A stretch of DNA of 44,650 nt from Gammaproteobacteria bacterium (GTDB lineage Bacteria; Pseudomonadota; Gammaproteobacteria; SpSt-1174): contig JARRKE010000011.1 of the NCBI GenBank assembly GCA_037388465.1, positions 1-44,650 of the forward strand, read 5' to 3'. The notes below the pieces were generated by a model that was given only the letters and a program-made list of their open reading frames with translations, was not told the origin of the DNA and did not search any database. Numbering within the stretch: position 1 is the first letter of the stretch; each line of letters begins with the position of its first letter. The translations under genes were made by a program, and so were the position numbers. Shown here one piece after another: positions 21,418-28,879 of the stretch.

Positions 21418-22098
21418 ATGGCGCGGCGCTCTCGGTCGTTATTTATATGATTGCCTGAAAACGGAAGCCTCTGCTTCTGGGGATCATTCGGCGCGGAGTC
21501 ATTAGCCTACCCGCAATGTCGAGACCGGCGCCAGAATGGATCGTCTGCAGATCCGCAAGCGGTGCGGCTGAAGGGATCCGCGCGTGCTTCCGGCCTGGAT
21601 ACCATCCAGGCTCGCATCCGCCATTATGGCCGCATTGTTTCCGGTCGGGAATATTTTTTTATTTGAAAACAACGCGATAAGAAAAGCCACGCCCTTCCCG
21701 ACGGTTGCGGGAGGGACGGATCGGAGCGTGGTCTGCACGGCGGGCGATCCCTTGATCAGCGGGTGTGGCGTAGCGATGTGCTCAGCGTGTCGGGTAGTGC
21801 TGAGAAAGCCCTGATGGTTCATGTGCCCCCGTTGCGTCCTGACGGCATTCAGCCTGTTGTTCTCAAGAATGTTTTTATGAGCAAGATCATAGGGATATTT
21901 GCGATAAAAGGCTAGGTGCCGAAAAGGTGACACTTGTACGGCGGTATTTGCCTGGTAGGTTGCTAAACTTGAATCTGTCTCAAGACGACTTGGTCGTGAC
22001 GGTACTGGCTCTTGCATCGGTAACGTGGCTCACGAGGTCTGTTGAGACGGGTTTCGAAAACAACTGCGTCCTAAAAATGCCGCCATGAGGAGCATGCC
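21418..22098. other. Long intergenic region between divergent PP2C and HD-GYP genes
   Basis: This is the only gene-free stretch over 300 bases. It carries upstream signals for both neighbours and is more AT-rich in places than the flanking genes. A minus-strand frame (171 codons, 22017-21502) spans it but has no recognisable domain and crosses a terminator-like hairpin. A minus-strand TATGAT at 21891-21886 and a hairpin with T run at 21732-21677 could bracket a small RNA of about 200 bases. Nothing else definite is seen. Confidence 0.5.
21677..21732 (-). terminator. Possible rho-independent terminator on the minus strand
   Basis: Read on the minus strand, an outer 7-bp stem (21726-21732 with 21686-21692) encloses an 8-bp inner hairpin (21708-21715 with 21693-21700), and TTTTCTTATC follows. 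No recognised gene lies upstream on this strand until 22098. Confidence 0.45.
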
Positions 22099-23712
22099 AT
22101 GCCGGGGGATTCCGGAGACAGGTCGGCGCAGATCAATTATTTGACCGAGATCGGCATCGCGCTTTCCACCGAACGCGATATACAAAGACTGCTCGAGAAC
22201 ATTCTCGCCAGTGCCAAGATCCTCACCGCCGCCGACGGCGGAACGATTTATTCCGTAGCCGACAATCGGCTCGTCTTCGAGATCATGTCCACCGACAGCC
22301 TGGGCGTCGCCCTCGGTGGCAGCACGGGCGTGTCGATCCCGTTCGATCCCATCCCGCTTTATGAGGTGGACGGTTCGCCCAATACCAGTACGGTGGTGGC
22401 CTTCAGTGTGTTCCGGGATATGACGATCAATATTCCCGATACCTACCGGGCGGATGGTTTTGATTTTTCCGGCACGCGTAAATTTGACGAACAGACCGGG
22501 TACAGAACCCGCTCGATTCTCACCGTTCCGCTCAAAAATCATGAAAACGAGATCATCGGCGTGCTGCAGTTGATCAATGCCCTGGATCGGGTGTCGGGCG
22601 AGACGGTGCCTTTTTCGGTGCGCTCGGTGCGGCTGGCCGAATCCCTGGCTTCCCAGGCGGCGGTGGCCCTGACCAACCGCAAGCTGATCGACGATCTCAA
22701 CAACCTGTTCGATGCCTTCATCAAGCTGATCGCGACGGAGATCGATGAAAAGTCGCCTTATACGGGCGGGCATTGCCGCAGAGTGCCCGAGCTGACCATG
22801 CTGCTGGCGGAGGCCGCTTCGCGTTCCGAGTGTGGCGAATTGAAGGACTTCCGCATGAATGACAAGGACCGGCACGAGGTGGAGGTGGCGGCATGGTTGC
22901 ACGACTGCGGCAAGATCACCACGCCCGAACACGTGATGGATAAATCCACCAAGCTGGAAACCATCTTCGACCGTATGCGGCTGGTGGATGCACGTTTCGA
23001 TATCCTGCGCCGTGATGCAGAGATCCGTCTACTGCGCGAGCTGCTGGCCAGGCACGGGACCGATACCCGGGAGGTCGATTCGGCGCTGGCGAAAACGCGC
23101 CTTGAATTTATCGGGCAGCAGTCATTTCTGAGGCGCTGCAACATCGGCGGCGAAACCATGTCGGCGGACGATCAGGCCCATGTCCGGGAAATCGGTGCGC
23201 AGCGTTTCGTGGACGGCGACGGCGTGATGAGGTCTTTGTTGGGTGAAGACGAGGTCTATAACCTCACCATCCCGAAAGGAACGTTGAACGACGAGGAGCG
23301 GGCGGTCATCAACCGGCACATCGTGGCGACGATCCGGATGCTCGAATCGCTGCCCTTCCCCAAGCATTTGCAGCATGTCCCCGAGTATGCCGGCGGGCAT
23401 CACGAACATATGGACGGTTCCGGCTACCCCCGCGGATTGACGCGTGAGGAAATGTCCGTGCCGGCGCGTGTGGTGGCGATTGCGGATGTCTTCGAGGCCT
23501 TGACCGCCAAGGACCGTCCCTACAAGCCCGGTAAGCGATTGTCGGAATGCCTCGAGATCATGGGGCGCATGATGCTCGACAGCAAGATCGATCCGGATCT
23601 GTTCCGGGTGTTCGTCAGCGAGAAGGTCTATCTGCGCTACGCCGAGCAGTTCCTGGATGCGGATCAGATCGACGAGGTGGATGAAACCCGGATTCCAGGC
23701 TACACGCCGTAG
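22099..23712 (+). CDS. GAF-HD-GYP protein, probable cyclic di-GMP phosphodiesterase
   Basis: Signalling protein of 537 residues without membrane segments. The N-terminal GAF sensor covers about residues 15-195 (LTEIGIALSTERDIQRLLENI, GYRTRSILTVPL, IGVLQLINA). The HD-GYP catalytic part begins near 215; it retains GGHCRRVPEL, the HD pair in AAWLHDCGKITTPEHVMDK, and HHEHMDGSGYPRGL with the GYP motif near residue 434, plus IADVFEALTAKDRPYK. About 160 residues lie between HD and GYP, clearly more than in compact HD-GYP domains. All visible metal ligands suggest an active enzyme that linearises c-di-GMP. GAGGAGC stands before the ATG. The gene is divergent from the PP2C gene and convergent with the cNMP/rhodanese gene. 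Confidence 0.92.
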   Translation: MPGDSGDRSAQINYLTEIGIALSTERDIQRLLENILASAKILTAADGGTIYSVADNRLVFEIMSTDSLGVALGGSTGVSIPFDPIPLYEVDGSPNTSTVVAFSVFRDMTINIPDTYRADGFDFSGTRKFDEQTGYRTRSILTVPLKNHENEIIGVLQLINALDRVSGETVPFSVRSVRLAESLASQAAVALTNRKLIDDLNNLFDAFIKLIATEIDEKSPYTGGHCRRVPELTMLLAEAASRSECGELKDFRMNDKDRHEVEVAAWLHDCGKITTPEHVMDKSTKLETIFDRMRLVDARFDILRRDAEIRLLRELLARHGTDTREVDSALAKTRLEFIGQQSFLRRCNIGGETMSADDQAHVREIGAQRFVDGDGVMRSLLGEDEVYNLTIPKGTLNDEERAVINRHIVATIRMLESLPFPKHLQHVPEYAGGHHEHMDGSGYPRGLTREEMSVPARVVAIADVFEALTAKDRPYKPGKRLSECLEIMGRMMLDSKIDPDLFRVFVSEKVYLRYAEQFLDADQIDEVDETRIPGYTP

Positions 23713-23721
23713 CGGCGGGTA

Positions 23722-24789
23722 TCAGGTATCGGCGCCTTCCAGTGCATTTTTCGGCACGTCCTGCATGGCGTTGTCCAGCAGGAATGCCGTGAATCCCCGC
23801 TCGCTCAGCAGATAGGTGGCGGCGGCGCTGCGGCGTCCTGTATCGCAATACACGACATAGGGGCGTTGCGGATCCAGCTTCGCCATCTGGATTCTCAGCA
23901 GGACCAGGGGAATGTTGATGCTGCCCTTGATGTGGTGTTGCTTGTATTCGTCTGGCAGGCGTACATCCAGCCACTGGGCGTGATCGTTGGCGACTTTTTC
24001 CACGCCTTCCTCGTAGTTGATGTGGCGCATCAACGGCGCTTCGAGCAGGGCAGTGAAATCCTCGTGCGAGAGTCTCATCAGTTTGCCGTCGGTCAGCATG
24101 GTGACCGTGGCATTGCGGTGACCGTTGGAAATCAGCGCCTCTTCTCCAAAGCTGTCGCTCGTACCGAGTTCCGCGAGCTTGATGCCTTCCGGCTTGGAGG
24201 GCAGGGTGCGGGTCACCGCACACCGTCCTTCGGTGATGATGTAGAAATAGTCCCCCGGGTCACCCTGGCGGACGACCACATCTCCGGCGTGACAGGATAT
24301 CTCCTCCATCCGGCTGAAAATGGCCTGCAGATTGGCGGGCGGAATTCTCTGAAAGGCCTTGGTCTGCAACAGGCGCGTCATCCAGTCGTCGTCCTGCTGG
24401 TCGGACTCGTCGAGCTCGTCCACCTGGTAACTGCCGGTCTGGTCCCAGGTCAGCATCAGGTCCAGGTCGTTGCTGTTCAGGGCGAGGATCCGCGAGGGCG
24501 TCGTGGTGCGGACCGTCGCGGTGCGTGGTTGCCTGTGTACCAGTGGGTGCAGCGCGTCCTGGCTGCCGGCCGCGATGACCTTGAATACGCCACTGTCGTC
24601 CGTGAGTTCGACCTCGCCCTCGAGCAGGTAATAGTGCATCTTGTCGGTATCGCCCTTTTTGAACAGGCGGCTGCCTTCGGGGGATTCGATAACGCGGGCC
24701 TTTTGCAGCAGGGTCCTGCGCCGGTCGGGTGACAGCGCGTTGATGGGGATCAGCTGCTTGACAAGATCGGTGTCGAGGGAGGCGCTCAT
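23722..24789 (-). CDS. Double cyclic-nucleotide-binding domain protein fused to rhodanese
   Basis: Cytoplasmic three-domain protein of 355 residues. Domain 1 (about 15-125) is a cNMP-binding fold whose phosphate-binding cassette is degenerate (GSQDALHPLVHRQPRTATV). Domain 2 (about 143-245) keeps a PKA-like cassette, FGEEALISNGHRNATV. The C-terminal rhodanese domain (about 255-350) has WLDVRLPDEYKQHHIKGSINIP and the active-site loop CDTGRRS with Cys315, so sulfur transfer or thiol chemistry is plausible. There is no DNA-binding helix-turn-helix, so this is not a Crp-type regulator. It lies 9 bases from the convergent HD-GYP stop and 91 bases downstream of mltD. Confidence 0.88.
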   Translation of the reverse strand: MSASLDTDLVKQLIPINALSPDRRRTLLQKARVIESPEGSRLFKKGDTDKMHYYLLEGEVELTDDSGVFKVIAAGSQDALHPLVHRQPRTATVRTTTPSRILALNSNDLDLMLTWDQTGSYQVDELDESDQQDDDWMTRLLQTKAFQRIPPANLQAIFSRMEEISCHAGDVVVRQGDPGDYFYIITEGRCAVTRTLPSKPEGIKLAELGTSDSFGEEALISNGHRNATVTMLTDGKLMRLSHEDFTALLEAPLMRHINYEEGVEKVANDHAQWLDVRLPDEYKQHHIKGSINIPLVLLRIQMAKLDPQRPYVVYCDTGRRSAAATYLLSERGFTAFLLDNAMQDVPKNALEGADT

Positions 24790-24880
24790 TACTCGTTACG
24801 CAGGCGGAAACCGGGTGCCGGTGGATTGGATTAAGCGCCTAAACTAACGGGAGTCAGGCCTGAACTCAATGATGGCGTGT

Positions 24881-26272
24881 TCAGGAATGGTTGCCGGCCA
24901 GCTGCGGGCGTTCGATTTTAAGTTGCATGCCCGGGTACAGAGGGGTATTGCGCTCGATGTCGTTCCAGTCTCTGATTGCCTGGATGCTGGTGTTGTAAAA
25001 CTGGGCGATGCTCCACAGACTATCGCCGGATTCGACCACGTGGATCAGGGTGCGCGGCAGGTCCGCGCCGGAATCCGCCGTGCCCGCCGTTTTGACGGCC
25101 GGCAGCGGAACGAGCAGTTTTTCGCCGGCGCGGATCAGGTTGTTTTTAAGGTGGTTCACCCGCTTGATGTCGCTCACGCGGGTGCCAAATCGCTGGGCGA
25201 TCACGCTCAGGCTTTCCCCCGTTTTGACCCGGTGTCTGCGCCAGCTGACGCGCTGCGTGGCGGGCAGCTCGGCGAGCGCCTGGGTGAATTGGGCCACATG
25301 TTTGACGGGCAGCAGAAGATGCTCGGTGTGCGGCGGGCTGGCCCAGCGCCTGAAGCCGGGGTTGAGGGCATACAGGGTTTCAGGCGGGATGCCCGCGAGT
25401 CTTGCGGCCAGGCTGAGGTCGATCTGGCCGTCGAGTTTGGCCGCTTTCACGACCGGGTGGTTCGGGATCGGCCACAGTTCGAGTCCGTAGCGGTGCGGGT
25501 TTTCCACGATGGCTTTGATGGCCAGCAGCTTGGGCACGTAGCGGCGCGTCTCCTTGGGGAGGTCCAGGTGCCAGAAGTCCGTCGGCAGCCCCTGTTTGCG
25601 GTTGTGTCTGATGGCGGCCCGCACGTTGCCGACGCCGCTGTTGTAGGCCGCCAGCGCCAACAGCCAGTCGCCGTCGAACATACCGTGCAGCCGTTGAAGA
25701 TAGTCCAGTGCCGCCCGGGTCGAATCGACCACGTCACGCCGTCCGTCATACCACCAGTTCTGGCGCAGCCCGTAGTGACGGGCCGTGGCAGGCATGAACT
25801 GCCACATGCCGGCGGCACCGGAAGGGGAGTGGGCGTACGGCAGAAAGGCGCTTTCGACGATAGGCAGCAGGATCAATTCAGCGGGCATGTCGCGGGCCTG
25901 TGTCTGCTGCAGCAGGTAGTAGAGAAAAGGTTCGGCGCGGGCTGTAACGCGCTGCAGGAAGTCGTTATGGCAGCGGTACCACTGTAATTCGCGTTGGACG
26001 CGAGGCTGGTCGACGGCGTTGTGCAATTTGAAATCCTCGCCGACCTGTTGCCAGAAACGGTCTTCCGGCTCGGTAAGACCCTCGATATCATCGGATTCGA
26101 GGCCGGTGAACGGCGTGTCCTCTTCGCGGCTGATCTCCGTCGTTGTGCCCGTTGCGGCGTCATCCGCCGCCTCGTTGCTCAGCCGCTGCGAGACCTCCCG
26201 CGCGCTGCATGAGGCGAGCAGGATGGCGAACAGGGAGACGACAAGCCAGCGGTAGTCCACTCGATTCAGCAT
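24881..26272 (-). CDS. mltD: Membrane-bound lytic murein transglycosylase D
   Basis: Lipoprotein that cleaves the MurNAc-GlcNAc bond of peptidoglycan. It has 463 residues. The N-terminal signal ends in the lipobox LLASCS, so it should be lipidated and outer-membrane attached. The SLT catalytic domain (about 110-250) has the catalytic Glu in IVESAFLPYAHSPSGAAGMW, plus QFMPATARHYGL and ALAAYNSGVGNV. Two LysM peptidoglycan-binding domains follow (RHRVKTGESLSVIAQRFG and IHVVESGDSLWSIAQFY). The neighbouring methyltransferase, rnhA and dnaQ genes match the order recalled for Pseudomonas, except that gloB is missing here. Confidence 0.95.
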   Translation of the reverse strand: MLNRVDYRWLVVSLFAILLASCSAREVSQRLSNEAADDAATGTTTEISREEDTPFTGLESDDIEGLTEPEDRFWQQVGEDFKLHNAVDQPRVQRELQWYRCHNDFLQRVTARAEPFLYYLLQQTQARDMPAELILLPIVESAFLPYAHSPSGAAGMWQFMPATARHYGLRQNWWYDGRRDVVDSTRAALDYLQRLHGMFDGDWLLALAAYNSGVGNVRAAIRHNRKQGLPTDFWHLDLPKETRRYVPKLLAIKAIVENPHRYGLELWPIPNHPVVKAAKLDGQIDLSLAARLAGIPPETLYALNPGFRRWASPPHTEHLLLPVKHVAQFTQALAELPATQRVSWRRHRVKTGESLSVIAQRFGTRVSDIKRVNHLKNNLIRAGEKLLVPLPAVKTAGTADSGADLPRTLIHVVESGDSLWSIAQFYNTSIQAIRDWNDIERNTPLYPGMQLKIERPQLAGNHS

Positions 26273-26348
26273 GATATGATTTTAGCATCCCGCAAATGGC
26301 TGCGACCGGCCGGCGGGGACAAACCCAAGGCCTTGGTGTACCGCGTGT

Positions 26349-27122
26349 ATGTTTCCATCCCGCTTGTGTAAATCGACGTCGGCTGAGCGGGCCCGAGGGT
26401 TGCGTAGGTGGTATGGAACGCGCGCCGGACAGTGCCTGCTGCACGGGCTGGATGAAACCCTGGAAGCCCTGGTCGGCAGCCTGTTCGGCTATCACGCCCT
26501 GCAGATGGGGGTGATCGACCCGTCGTTGGATTTCAGTCGGCATTCGCGGATCCCCCACTGGGTGCGTCAGGATATCGTCAGTCCGGCGCGGGTGATGGCC
26601 GATGCGCATCAACTGCCCTGGGATGCGGAGAGCCTCGATCTGGTCACGCTGCTGCATGTGCTGGAGTTTTCCGAGCGCCCCCACGAGGTCCTGCGCGAGG
26701 TCGAGCGCACCCTGATACCGGAAGGTCATGTTGTGATCGTCGGTTTCAATCCCTGGAGCCTGATGGGGCTGTGGCAGGGAGCGCAGTTCTGGCGCGAGGG
26801 GGTGCCGTGGTGCGGACATTTTTACAGTGCCCTGCGGATCAACGACTGGCTCGCCCTGTTGGGATTCGATACGCTGCGCACCCTGCATTACGGTTTCCGC
26901 GCGCCCATCAACCGGCTGACCCGGCATTGTCTGGAATCGCGCTGGGAACGATGGGGGCGCCGCTGGTGGCCCTATTTCGGCAGCGTGCATGTCATACTGG
27001 CCCGCAAGCGGGTCGCCACGCTCACGCCGATTCGTCCCCGCTGGTCGAAGCGCAGTGCCCTGGCGCCTGGGCGACTTACCGAACCCACTACACGCAACAT
27101 GAATCGTGAAAGAACAGGTTGA
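26349..27122 (+). CDS. SAM-dependent methyltransferase, class I (YafS-like)
   Basis: Putative methyltransferase of 257 residues. The chain resembles the Methyltransf_11 fold: [25 protein letters not shown] covers the acidic-loop and post-II motifs, [21 protein letters not shown] the later beta strands. The glycine-rich motif I is poorly conserved, as is usual in this subfamily that sits beside rnhA. The basic C-terminus is probably disordered. The ATG at 26349 is the first in frame, with a weak Shine-Dalgarno. The gene overlaps rnhA by 17 bases, so the two are likely coupled. Substrate unknown. Confidence 0.82.
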   Translation: MFPSRLCKSTSAERARGLRRWYGTRAGQCLLHGLDETLEALVGSLFGYHALQMGVIDPSLDFSRHSRIPHWVRQDIVSPARVMADAHQLPWDAESLDLVTLLHVLEFSERPHEVLREVERTLIPEGHVVIVGFNPWSLMGLWQGAQFWREGVPWCGHFYSALRINDWLALLGFDTLRTLHYGFRAPINRLTRHCLESRWERWGRRWWPYFGSVHVILARKRVATLTPIRPRWSKRSALAPGRLTEPTTRNMNRERTG

Positions 27123-27552
27123 AATCTTCATCGACGGCGCCTGCCGTGGCAATCCGGGACCCGGCGGGTGGGGCGCCCTGCTGCGCTACCGGGGGGTCGA
27201 AAAGACCCTCCAGGGTGCAGAGCGGGAAACCACCAACAACCGCATGGAACTGATGGCGGCGATCGCCGCACTGGAGGCCCTGAAGCGGCCTTCGCACGTC
27301 GCCATTACCACCGATTCCAACTATCTCAAGAACGGCATCACGCAATGGATCGCGCGCTGGCAGAAAAACGGCTGGCGCACGGCGGACCGTTCTCCCGTCA
27401 AGAACGTGGATCTGTGGCAGCGCCTGCAGGCGGCCACGCAAAACCACGAGATCGAATGGCATTGGGTGAAGGGGCACAGCGGCCATCCCGAAAACGAACG
27501 CGCCGATGCGCTGGCACGCGGGGCGATTGATCAAATGCTGGAGGCGGGTTGA
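27106..27552 (+). CDS. rnhA: Ribonuclease HI
   Basis: Degrades the RNA strand of RNA-DNA hybrids. It has 148 residues. Counting from the GTG start, the catalytic residues fall at the same numbers as in the E. coli enzyme: D10 (FIDGAC), E48 (NNRMEL), D70 (TTDSNY), H124 (VKGHSG) and D134 (ERAD). The family start VEIFxDG makes the GTG at 27106 the natural initiation codon. It overlaps the methyltransferase end, and its stop shares a base with the dnaQ ATG. Confidence 0.97.
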   Translation: MKEQVEIFIDGACRGNPGPGGWGALLRYRGVEKTLQGAERETTNNRMELMAAIAALEALKRPSHVAITTDSNYLKNGITQWIARWQKNGWRTADRSPVKNVDLWQRLQAATQNHEIEWHWVKGHSGHPENERADALARGAIDQMLEAG

Positions 27553-28295
27553 TGGCGAATCGACAGATCGTGCTGGATACCGAAACGACGGGTCTGGAAC
27601 CGGAACAGGGACACCGGATCATCGAGATCGGCTGTGTCGAACTCATCAACCGCCGCCCCACGGGCAATGACTACCACCAGTACATCAAGCCCGACCGGCT
27701 GATCGACGAAGGGGCGATCGAGGTGCACGGCATCACCAACGAGGCACTGGCCGACAAGCCGCCCTTCGAGGAGATCGCCGATGACCTGCTGGCCTATCTG
27801 CGCGGCGCCGAACTGGTGATCCACAACGCGCCGTTCGACGTCGGTTTTTTGAATCACGAACTGGCGCGCATCGACACATCCCTGGGGCGGGTGGGGGATT
27901 TTTGTTCCGTCGTCGACACGCTGGTGCTGGCGCGCAGCATGCACCCCGGGCAGCGCAACAGCCTGGATGCGCTGTGCAAGCGCTACGACATCGACAATTC
28001 GCATCGTCAGCTGCACGGCGCCCTGCTGGATGCGCGGATTCTGGCCGACGTCTATCTGCGCATGACGGGCGGGCAGACCGCCTTGTCGCTCGATGGAGAA
28101 ACCCGGGAGGCCGACAGCCCCAGCCGCGGCGGCAGTACGCGCATCCGGCGGTTGCCGGCCGACCGCAAGCGTCTGCCGGTCATCAGCGCCTCGGATGCGG
28201 AAAGTGCGGCACATGAGGCGCGCCTGACGGAGATTGCGAAGGCCTCAGGGGGCCGGGTGCTGTGGACCGCCCTCACGGGACAGGACGCGTCCTAG
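27552..28295 (+). CDS. dnaQ: DNA polymerase III epsilon subunit (3'-5' proofreading exonuclease)
   Basis: Proofreading subunit of the replicative polymerase core. It has 247 residues (E. coli 243). Exonuclease motifs are complete: ExoI VLDTETTGL, ExoII HNAPFDVGFLNHEL, and ExoIII HGALLDARILADVYL (the HxAxxD form). QTALSL just after the catalytic domain resembles the clamp-binding motif, and the tail that contacts the alpha subunit follows. The ATG at 27552 overlaps the rnhA stop. It ends 9 bases before the convergent smpB stop. Confidence 0.96.
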   Translation: MANRQIVLDTETTGLEPEQGHRIIEIGCVELINRRPTGNDYHQYIKPDRLIDEGAIEVHGITNEALADKPPFEEIADDLLAYLRGAELVIHNAPFDVGFLNHELARIDTSLGRVGDFCSVVDTLVLARSMHPGQRNSLDALCKRYDIDNSHRQLHGALLDARILADVYLRMTGGQTALSLDGETREADSPSRGGSTRIRRLPADRKRLPVISASDAESAAHEARLTEIAKASGGRVLWTALTGQDAS

Positions 28296-28304
28296 CCTGT
28301 CGTT

Positions 28305-28778
28305 TTAGCGGGCCTTGAGCAGGCGGGCCTTTTCACGGGCCCAGTCGCGTTTCTTTTCGGTCTCACGCTTGTCGTACACCTTCTTGCCCTTGGCGACCCC
28401 GATCTCCAGTTTGGCTCGCCCCCGTTTCCAGTACATGGCCAGGGGAACGAGCGTATAGCCCTTGCGTTCCACGGCGCCGATGAGGCGGCCGATCTCGTTC
28501 GCATGCAGCAGCAGTTTGCGGGTGCGGATCGGATCCGGATGGATGTGCGTCGAGGCGGTAGGCAGGGGGGCGATGTGCGCACCGAACAGCCAGGCCTCGC
28601 CGTTTTTGATCAGCACGTAACTTTCCCGCAGCTGCAGCTTGCCCGCACGCAGGCTTTTCACCTCCCAGCCTTCCAGGGCGATGCCGGCCTCCAGGGTTTC
28701 CTCGATCGAAAAGTCGTGGCGCGCCTGGCGGTTCAGGGCAATGGTGGAACTGTTTGTTTTGGATTTCTTGCTGGCCAT
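28305..28778 (-). CDS. smpB: SsrA-binding protein SmpB
   Basis: Partner of tmRNA in trans-translation; it delivers tmRNA to stalled ribosomes so that the product is tagged for ClpXP, also encoded in this window. It has 157 residues. The OB-fold core has [31 protein letters not shown] and GAHIAPL. The C-terminal tail [17 protein letters not shown] is the segment that enters the empty mRNA channel. A TATAAT on the minus strand (28790-28785) lies only 6 bases from the ATG and no Shine-Dalgarno is apparent. The tmRNA gene is not in the window. Confidence 0.97.
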   Translation of the reverse strand: MASKKSKTNSSTIALNRQARHDFSIEETLEAGIALEGWEVKSLRAGKLQLRESYVLIKNGEAWLFGAHIAPLPTASTHIHPDPIRTRKLLLHANEIGRLIGAVERKGYTLVPLAMYWKRGRAKLEIGVAKGKKVYDKRETEKKRDWAREKARLLKAR

Positions 28779-28821
28779 CCGGCCATTATAACCAAGCCGG
28801 CCTCTTTGCCCGGTGATTTAC

Positions 28822-28850
28822 TTGAGGCCTCCCGTGAAATTGCCCACAAT
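28822..28850 (+). promoter_or_regulatory. Likely sigma70 promoter of the NSS transporter gene
   Basis: TTGAGG at 28822-28827 and CACAAT at 28845-28850 are 17 bases apart. Each box matches consensus at four of six positions. The start would be near 28857, with the ATG at 28880. Confidence 0.45.
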
Positions 28851-28879
28851 GCGTCCAACCAATTCATTGATGGGGCAGC

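Noticed and set aside
21502-22017. A 171-codon minus-strand frame in the long gap
   Set aside because: No recognisable domain, odd composition, no Shine-Dalgarno, and a terminator-like hairpin lies inside it.
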